Shown: piece after piece, positions 56,136-64,000 of the stretch
How the letters are laid out: each line of letters opens with the position of its first letter
How positions within the stretch are numbered: position 1 is the stretch's first letter
NCBI GenBank assembly: GCA_964019135.1
Contig: OZ025253.1
Location: 441,501 to 505,500 of the forward strand
DNA from: Arenicola marina
Taxonomy: Eukaryota > Annelida > Polychaeta > Arenicolidae
Direction: 5' to 3'
Length of the DNA: 64,000 nucleotides
Notes under the pieces: generated by a model
Database searches by the model: none
Told to the model about the DNA's origin: nothing
The model's input: the letters and a program-made list of their open reading frames with translations, nothing else
Position numbers and translations under genes: made by a program

Positions 56136-59105
56136 TAGGGCATGTCAGTTCTCGAGGGTTCTACTTCCGGCCTGGCATTTTGGGGACAAACAAACGAACA
56201 CGTGCTTTTTGTTCAGTGCGCAGCCTGACTCGCCCCCTGCGTAACAATGGATACCGCGCGCAGAGGGCTGTCATACTAGTTACGACATGAGACGTGGAAC
56301 CAGGCAAGGTGCGCGGCCGGCGAGGCAAACAAGGGGTGGGTCGCAATTCGTCTTTCGTGCGACTTAAATAAGGAACTGTTAACTTTTTCGTGTCGATATG
56401 TTGGTAGATGACACTTTGAGCATGTCATTTTTCATAATACTGGCCACATTCAGCAAACTAGGCGCACAACAGGTAGATGATTTCCCAATGTTTATACTGA
56501 TCTGGAGTGATCGGGTGACAGGTATGGACAGCCTTCGCCGTCAAAATTACAGTTTTTTTCTATCCTGAATGCAACCACCATTTAAATAGGCAAATTTGCA
56601 AATTTCAAAGGAACAATGTTGTAAATTTACTGTGCTAACATTATCTTTCTAAATTGCTTCAGTTCTGTTACATTCATAGTTGTGATGGGTATTTTGACAA
56701 ACGGTTTCATGAGAACCACAAAATAGAGCAGTACTGTCACTTTTCCATTTCCACAGAGTGAGCCAGCTTATATGTACTTAACGGCTTGCCGGTATAATGC
56801 TTTGGATCAAATAGATTGTGTAGCATTTCTAAGTTAACCTGATGCGGCAAACTTACTATCCAAGAAGTATATACATGTATGTAGTTGACTACAGTCATAC
56901 CTCAGTTTAACAGGTCCTTTCACATAAGCTAGCAAAAATAGATAATCTATGTTTCCTCTATATGGGATTGGTGGAATTAAGCTTTAATTTATAAAACAAA
57001 AAGTTTTTAGATGTTTATAGGTGGACACTTGTGTTGATGAAAAATATTAATTTGTATAGCTGATGTGCCTACGTTCAGCTTACTGATAGCTTTACTTCTG
57101 CATAAATCTTTAATTTCCTTTTTAACATTTCCTTTCAATTTTGATTAATTAAATTACCCTTTCTTTTGCTACCTTTGACATAAACACACAAGGACGCAAA
57201 AACTATTTTAAAATTGTGGCATCTTTAAATATATGGAGATTTTCATCAAGATTCTGCAATGTAAAACATACAGAATCAATAATAATTCAGTGTATAACCT
57301 TCACGATTCACTACTTTTTTTCTCATACATTGCATAAACATGATGATAATAAATCAAAGTTTCTATTTGTCTTTTTGCATTGGGTTTGCTTCTATCATAT
57401 CAGTTTAATTGGGTTAACAACATATGGTATAAAATAAAATCTGCAGGTATTTCAAATGTAGCAGTACAAAAACTAAGATAAGATACAAAACATAAGACAC
57501 CCTTATATATATAAGTATATCTTTTTCATACCGGTACTTCATCAAATTCATAACATTTCCTTTTAAGGTTGTCCAATTCATTTTGATTAAATTACACCTT
57601 TCATAGCTACTTTTGTCCTGATGTCTATACATGAAACATATAATAAAGAAACAAGAGAACAACAAACTATTAAAAATATTGATAGCACTAAACCCATAAG
57701 AAATTCAATAATATAATGAAATTGTGGCTGGTTTATATATAGAGACATTTCTATTTAACCACCATAAACATAAAAAATTCCAATAAAGGGATCATCAATA
57801 TATATGTTACATTTTGTTAGATCAATTTCATCTCTTATTTCTCTTGCATTCAACTACAGTAATGACAAGGGCACATTCCTTGGTTAATAAATCCTGCGTA
57901 CCATAATAAATATAACATATAAGCTTTTTCAAACCTCTCAGTTGATACAGGTATATTGTATTAGATTGTGTTCCATCAATGAGAATGTAAAAAGGATAAA
58001 TTTGTGACTTTTAAAATAAAATGGGACATTATATGGTTTAATAGGATATACTAATCATCAACTTTGTTCTACATTATGTCAGCCCGGGGTGACAAATATT
58101 GTTCATGACATTTGCAACTTGAGACAATTTTATTTAAATGGTGCTTCTGTTAGGGTTGTAATGCAGTCTGTAGACTTTTTTATTTTGTTCAAAGATGTAT
58201 TAAGTGACCTGCAATCCACTGACGTCTACAGTGGAATGAATGATGCATAACTCTGTAATGATAAGATGTCCCTTTTAGATTTTCCGACCTAATTTTGATT
58301 AAATTACACCTTTCTGGCACTGTTGCGCTAATGTCTATATATATGATATATATTAATAAAACAAGAAAACTACAAACTAAGAAAAATATCCATAATAACA
58401 AGTAGCACATAAGGACACGAGTAACATTAAACATTTTTGGCAGGTTTATATATATATATTTTCATTTAACCAGTATATATAAACATCACAAATAACAATA
58501 AAATGATACTAATCATCAATATATATGAAACATGTTGTTACTTTCATTCTTTTCTCTAACATTTAGCTACAGTTGTGACAAGAGAACCAAGATATTGCTT
58601 TGCTACTAAATCCTGTGTGTTGTAATAAATAAACTGGTGTCGTATAATCACTTTTTCAGACTTCTGCTCGGTGGCTATAGTATGTATTATAATGTGTTCC
58701 ATTATTTGAAAAGACCAGTTTACAACATTTAAAATATAACTAGACATTACAGTTCAGTAGGCTATAATAATCAACTTTCTACTTTCTGTGACAAAACATT
58801 ATTCATGACATTGGCTAATTCATCAATTTTCTTTAAATGTTCGAGAGTTTTATGCAGGCTGTGAACTTTTTCATTTCTTCATAGATTTAGTTGACATTTG
58901 GATCCACATACTTTGTACTCTTGTCTAATTGATATTTACATACTTTGCAATGTTTTATTGGTATGTTCACTTGAAACTAAAATTTGACAAATTGAAAAAA
59001 AATTAATCAAAGATAAAAACGTATGTAAGGATATATCATATCCCATATTCTTAGATCTATATCTATGTGTAATATATATCTGACAAAAATGTAGGTACAT
59101 TGTAC
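56134..59105 (+). repeat. Segment Y, copy B (lacks the three insertions of copy A)
   Basis: About 2.97 kb collinear with copy A. It preserves empty targets for the TTAA insertion (about 56636), the TA MITE (58030) and the SINE (about 58504). One difference on this side is a small gain GGTGCGCGGCCGGCGAGG at about 56307. AT-rich, no gene. Confidence 0.8.
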
Positions 59106-59700
59106 ACATTATTTGACAGCAAATATTTGCTAAATACAAAGGGCATGATTGAGGATTCTTATAATGTCACAATATTTAAGGTAATACAGTCAAGTGTTTC
59201 TTAAATTTCATAATGTTATTCCCATTCGAAGCTTTATTTAAATAAAGGTTAGTTATAATTTGTCAAAACCTTCAGGGTTGATTTCTTGGTTTGGACAAAA
59301 CTGTAATAAAAGCATTTGCGGTAAAATAACAATTATAAGTATTATTGAGCTCAAGTGGCTCTATCATATCTGCTCATAAAATCACCCATATGCGTCAGCA
59401 GTATGATTATAAGAAACATTCGATGTGTTCGTCAATTACCTACTTTGAAAAATATAAATCGATATGTCGAAACAATAGCAGTTACACTATTTTCGCGAAT
59501 TATGGTTTATTCCGCTTGTCATCTGTCATTCGGCCGTCGGCAACACCGTCAGGCCAGCGCAAATATTGGGTCTTCAGCGGGCTGTAGTGCGCCAAGTTTA
59601 CTGACCGCAGTTATTGATACGGCAAAATACAAGTTAAAAGTGTCGTTCAACAATATATTGTCACTAGATAGTTAACAGGTGCTTATTTAAGTTGCATACA
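59106..59700. other. AT-rich stretch without recognisable features
   Basis: Beyond the end of segment Y homology. Two overlapping short ORFs (59345-59675) have no recognisable motif and no counterpart elsewhere in the window. Nothing else seen. Confidence 0.4.
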
Positions 59701-60613
59701 GGTCTAGAAGGGACCCACCCTTTTCTCGCATCGCTCACCGCGCAGTTTGCCTGGTTCCACGTCCTAAATCGTGACTAGAATGACAGCGTTTTGATTCGTC
59801 AAGCAGGGAGCGAGTGAGCTGCGCAGTGAAAAATTAAGGTCGCATATAACGTCGTTGTCCCCAAAATCTGATCTCGTGAGGTATCGCACACATAAAACGA
59901 GATTCACTTGCATGCCCTATTACGTCATACGACATGGAAAACCCCGCGCAACACATTAGCTCGCCTGGCACTGACAGTCACTCATGAGACAACCGCATTC
60001 TAGTTTATCAACTGTCTAACCGCTCATATATTACATAAATCTACTCGGATGGTTATAATTCTGATATACGCAGAACTTCAGTGGCTAGTTGTGCAGTCAA
60101 GGACAGCTTTAGCCGATCTTCTGTATGAGGCGAGTGAAGGCAAACAACCGGAAGGTAGGCAGTAAGTACAGGCCGTTGATGCTACGCATTGACGTAGAGT
60201 ATAAGTATGCCTGTCTCGTGGGGTCTTGATAAGATCCCGTGGTGACTGTACAGCCCTATACCGCCAATCTCCGTACAGAGTAGCTTGCGATCTCCCGGCA
60301 GAGGGCGTTACGCTTGCGCCATAGTCCCTCTGTCCCACGTCAAATTTAACCATCAGAATTATCCTTCATACGCGAATATTTCGAACTATATTTTCGAGTG
60401 CGGTCGAGGTGAAAGGCGTGAAGCGCATTGAACTTTGACCCCCGTGTTATTTTGAAATGTTTTTTCGCTTAACTCTTCCATTGTAATCATTCTACAAAGG
60501 AATGTCTATCTTTTTCAAATTCTGCATCGAAAATTCAATATTCAATCTAATCTAAAAAAAACTCTAAAATCATTCTTGACCCCAATACCGTTGGGGTCAA
60601 CCGTGAGGTGGGC
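59701..60613 (-). repeat. Inverted copy of repeat R and adjoining module sequence
   Basis: From 60613 down to about 59920 it is the reverse complement of repeat R (37089-37163, 41497-41625, 42265-42412, 47679-47822), uninterrupted by either inserted transposon. From about 59920 to 59701 it continues as a diverged inverted relative of 49265-49440, sharing TTTGCCTGGTTCC, GTCCCCAAAAT and ACGTCATACGACATGGAAAA with the modules. It serves as the empty-site reference for the Gypsy element and for the 4.3-kb transposon. Confidence 0.7.
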
Positions 60614-61060
60614 GGTGACGTGGGGCAGAGGTAATGTGAGGAACGAGCTCCCTCTGCCGGCAGAGTGAGTGGCTTGTTGGGCAAGCTAGACTTATTGCCC
60701 TCGCGCAAGGAACTCGGATGGAGATTGCCGCATGCACTTAGTGACCCAGATTAATGGGAGAATCACGGCAAAACCACCAAAAGTCGCATATCACAATCAC
60801 AAGTGAAACGGAGGTCACGGATCACGAAAACAATCGTTTCCAATCACACATCATGGACTTACAGTTTTACCCAAATCACGATCACGAGAATTACTTCGAT
60901 CACGAATCCCGAAAATAAGCCTCCTCAGTTCCCGATCACGATAATAATTTTAGGTGCACTCGCGGATCACGAAAAAAGTATGGCGGATCGGCGGGGAGGG
61001 GAGGCGGGAGCGTATGGGGTGTTATAAGGACTGTTAAAATCGAAAATCCATCCCTCTCTT
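60614..61060. repeat. Region with clustered ATCACGA motifs
   Basis: Between about 60780 and 60985 there are several GATCACGA or GGATCACGAAAA motifs at irregular spacing. Examples are CACGGATCACGAAAACAATC, AATCACGATCACGAG and GCGGATCACGAAAAAAG. This may be a degenerate repeat or the end of a dispersed element. No gene is seen. Confidence 0.45.
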
Positions 61061-61389
61061 AAGCCAGCTGACCTCTCTCTCTCTTTCCCTGTCTCTAATG
61101 CGCCCGTTCCTGTCGTTTTCTTCCACCGCCACAACGCAAGTAGACCTATTATGGGATTGTGTCATCTCATTGGTTGGATTTGGAGAAACATTTTCGGCAA
61201 CGGTACGAATGTTTGAAGTCTTCATATATCATTATATATACATATATGTTAAAACATACAACACTCTTCGAATTTTATTAATGTACTTTTACATGCAGGA
61301 TACTTGTTACACCCTATCTCGTGAAACAAAAGTGCATTTAGCAACATTCCCTTCTAATTACCCAGATAGCATGCCAACAATAACTTAAC

Positions 61390-61700
61390 GTTAACTTATC
61401 GCTTGCAGTAGCATTAATTGAACGTTTTAAGACAAACGTTAATAAAATATGTTTTTGCTCATTGACTTAACGTTATTAATGTTTACTATTTAACGTTAAA
61501 TGCTAATCATTATCTAACAGTGGTTGAACAGTTATATCAATATCGTTATATTAATGTTTACTATTTAACGTTAGATGCTAACCGTAATCTCACCCTGGTT
61601 GAACCGTTTTATCAATAACGTTATATTAATGTTCAAATTTCAACATTAAATGTTAACCACTATCTAACCGTGGTTGAACCTTTATAATTATTTTGAAAAT
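61390..61700. repeat. Degenerate tandem repeat with TTAACGTTA motifs
   Basis: About three diverged copies of a unit of roughly 95-100 bp. Common phrases are ATATTAATGTTTACTATTT, AACGTTA(A/G)ATGCTAA and CTAAC(A/C)GTGGTTGAAC. Sequence from 61060 to 61390 and from 61700 to 62165 shows nothing recognisable; it is AT-rich. Confidence 0.6.
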
Positions 61701-62165
61701 TAAACCTCGTGTAATGCTCTTGAGTGCTCGTTATACAGTAGAAATAGTAATTAAGCCCAGGCGAAACATGTTATGTGCTCTTTTGTGACTTTTCCCAAGT
61801 GTTTACCAAGAAGATAGCAAATTTACCACTGATGTTTACAATGCCCTTATACTACCTTCATGGTTCAAGTTTGAAAAGGTCCGCAGCGAATGTTTAAGGC
61901 AGTGTCAGTGGCGATAAATAACACAAAATGATATACATGTATTATATTTACAAATATAAAACACTTCATGTTATACAACCGTTGATGTACTACAGGACTC
62001 ACAATAGATATGATCTCTAAACAAATTTTATCTCCATAATTTTGCCTTTTCATTTAGGTGCTTTGTTAACTATTTTCTCCGACCCTGGTTTGTTGTCAAA
62101 CTGTACTCTAACGTTAAGCTAACGATCTCGAAGCAATATTAAAATACCAACGGAGATGTAATGTT

Positions 62166-63395
62166 GCCACAACGATCTCGATGCAAACGTTTTTATGCGA
62201 ATTGTTATTTAATCTTGTGGAAACTTTCTTGATGCAAACGTTAATATATGCAAAGTGTTTTTTAATGTTGTGGTAAGGTTTTCGATGCAAACGTTAATAT
62301 GCGAATTGTTATCTAATCTTGTGAAAACTTTCTCGATGCAAACGTTAATATGCAAACTGTTATTTAGTGTTGTGATAACGCTCTCAATGCAAACGTTAAT
62401 TTGGAAACTGTTATTTAATGTTGTGGCAAGGCTCTCGATGCAAACGTTAATATACAAACTGTTATTTAATGTTGTGGCAACGCTCTCGATGCAAACGTTA
62501 AAATGTAAACTGTTATTTCATGTTGTGGCAAAGTCTTGATGCAAACGTCAATATGCGAACGGTTATCCAATGTTGTGCAAACGTTCTCGATGCAAACGTA
62601 AATCTGTGAACGGTTATCTAATGCTGTGGTAACGTTCTCGATGCAAACGGTGATATGCGAACGGTTATCTAATGCTGTGGTAACGTTCTCGATGCAAGCG
62701 TTAAAATGTAAACTGTTATTTCATGTTGTGGCAAAGTCTTGATGCAAACGTCAATATGCGAACGGTTATCCAATGTTGTGCAAACGTTCTCGATGCAAAC
62801 GTAAATCTGTGAACGGTTATCTAATGCTATGGTAACGTTCTCGATGCAAGCGTTAAAATGCTAACTGTTATTTCATGTTGTGGCAAAGTCTTGATGCAAA
62901 CGTCAATATGCAAACGGTTATCTTCTTTTTTTTGGCATCCGTCCGTCTGCGAAAGACGATGGATTTGCAGCTTTGTTTGGTTTAAGTTTTACGATTCGTA
63001 ACGCGGCATTTACGCTTATGACTGAATAATCCTATCTGTGATCGACAGAGCTTACCGCAGTCATCGCAACGGTGACCTGTCGATAGATCTTGGTTTTTGC
63101 TCGCTGGTGAACGGTTATCTAATGCCGCGGTAACGTTCTCGATGCAAACGTTAATATGCGAACGGTTATCTAATGCTGTGGTAACGTTCTCGATGCAAAC
63201 GTTAATATGCGAACGGTTATCTAATGCTGTGGTAACGTTCTCGATTCAAACGTTAATATGCGAACGGTTATCTAATGCTGTGGTAACGTTCTCGATGCAA
63301 ACGGTGATATGCGAACGGTTATCTAATGCTGTGGTAACGTTCTCGATGCAAACGGTGATATGCGAATTGTTATCTAATGTAGTAGTAACATTGGT
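62166..63395. repeat. 51-bp tandem array, about 20 copies, split by a LINE tail
   Basis: Unit CTCGATGCAAACGTTAATAT then GCGAACGGTTATCTAATGCT then GTGGTAACGTT. Fifty-one bases are 17 codons, so the array stays open on both strands in places and reads as a 17-residue repeat (SMQTLICERLSNAVVTF). A four-unit block of about 204 bp recurs (compare 62488 and 62693). Copies left of 62.5 kb are more diverged. The inserted LINE tail lies at 62924-63109. Confidence 0.9.
62924..63109 (-). mobile_element. 5'-truncated LINE tail inside the 51-bp array
   Basis: A 186-bp insertion flanked by AACGGTTATCT at 62913-62923 and 63110-63120; removing it restores a normal 51-bp unit. On the minus strand it reads CDDCGKLC, then GLFSHKRKC, then a stop. 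That is a Cys-Cys-His-Cys motif of the kind found at the very C-terminus of many LINE polyproteins. A short 3' UTR ending in an A run (the T run at 62925-62933 on +) follows. Everything 5' of this is missing. It is distinct from the LINE at 17527-18716, whose 3' tail differs. Confidence 0.75.
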
Positions 63396-64000
63396 AATTA
63401 AGTTTTATTTCAAAACAAAAATTCGACAACATGGTACATAAAAGCATATAACAGTCGTAAAGCGCGGTCACATCGAGATTGTTGTGGGCGGCTGAAAGGT
63501 AATACATGTTATAATTTCTCCGTATTTATTATATCAGGGGAATGTTGGGCATGTGCGTGGCAGGGCGGCAGCGGGCGGGGGGGGGATTAACTGTGCTTGG
63601 AGAGCATGTGGCGGGGGAGGGGGGGGGGGGGAGTTGCTTAATTTCTGGGCCTGTGTATCCTGCTGGTATTTTGCATATAGGTTAAAATCGCTGTTTAAAG
63701 CTACCTTATGCCAGTTATGGGGTCCTAGTGGTGAAGCATGTGGTTATCGGCACCTCGTTGCCATGGGCTACAGGTTGAAGGCCTGTTGATTGTTGAGGTC
63801 TCCTTCGTGGAGGGTCATATGGGTTGACCGATACTAGATGGATTATTTGAAAGTCCTTATCTACTTGGCATAAGAAACTATTACGGCCCCATTTATCTTT
63901 AAACAGAGTCCGTGCGTACTCCGTATATTACGGGTACAAAAATGGTAATTTTTTATCTTGGTGCGTAGAGCGTTGTTAAAAATTGCCCAAAGTTGTGGAT
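63396..64000. other. Terminal stretch without recognisable genes
   Basis: Contains two long G-rich tracts (about 63570-63585 and 63610-63635). The one ORF over them (63553-63789) is largely Gly from the G runs and is not credible. No repeat unit or motif was recognised to the end of the window. Confidence 0.4.

Overview
The window is animal genomic DNA. Four spliced coding exons (19859-20056, 21660-21955, 23332-23631, 31505-31696, + strand) form the 3' half of a Polyhomeotic-type Polycomb gene (PHC family). They encode an acidic Ser-rich stretch, the FCS zinc finger, a Ser/Pro/Glu-rich linker and the C-terminal SAM domain. Splice phases agree at every junction (1, 0, 0). A long 3' UTR follows, with an AATAAA at 34580. 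Upstream exons for the N-terminal part must lie left of base 1. The best guess for the organism is a lancelet (Branchiostoma). I recall intronic minisatellites that straddle splice junctions being described in amphioxus, and the dense nesting of inverted-repeat elements also fits. Another marine invertebrate cannot be excluded.

Bases 1-33.9 kb are almost entirely tandem repeats, a different one in every intron and in the 3' UTR. They are a 32-bp satellite of about 550 copies (1-17.5 kb, plus a cleaner sub-array at 18.7-19.8 kb), then units of 29 bp, 22 bp, 37 bp, 72 bp, 46 bp, 43 bp, 47 bp (3' UTR) and 30 bp. Three of these grew out of splice junctions. The 29-bp and 72-bp units contain the real 5' splice site of the exon they follow. 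The 43-bp unit copies the branch point, pyrimidine tract and exon edge of the last 3' splice site. Less than 1 kb of roughly 31.7 kb is coding.

Bases 34.6-61 kb are a transposon graveyard with several datable layers. They hold an old dispersed repeat carrying TGACCTTGACC motifs, G/C-tract elements, and an apparently unclassified 4.3-kb DNA transposon (37164-41491) with 5-bp target duplication and a decayed zinc-finger protein. A very young Ty3/Gypsy element (42413-47678) has identical 172-bp LTRs. A large pair of related loci (47.8-53.7 kb and 54.7-59.1 kb) shares a long AT-rich segment in direct orientation, preceded by two modules that are each inverted between the loci. Comparing the two loci gives empty sites for a TA-target MITE, a tRNA-like SINE and an 895-bp TTAA insertion. 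Likewise an inverted copy at 59.7-60.6 kb gives empty sites for the 4.3-kb transposon and the Gypsy element.

Bases 61-64 kb are AT-rich sequence with a degenerate TTAACGTTA-bearing repeat. A 51-bp (17-codon) tandem array at 62.2-63.4 kb is interrupted by the tail of a LINE inserted in antisense. No gene is supported right of 34.6 kb other than transposon remains.
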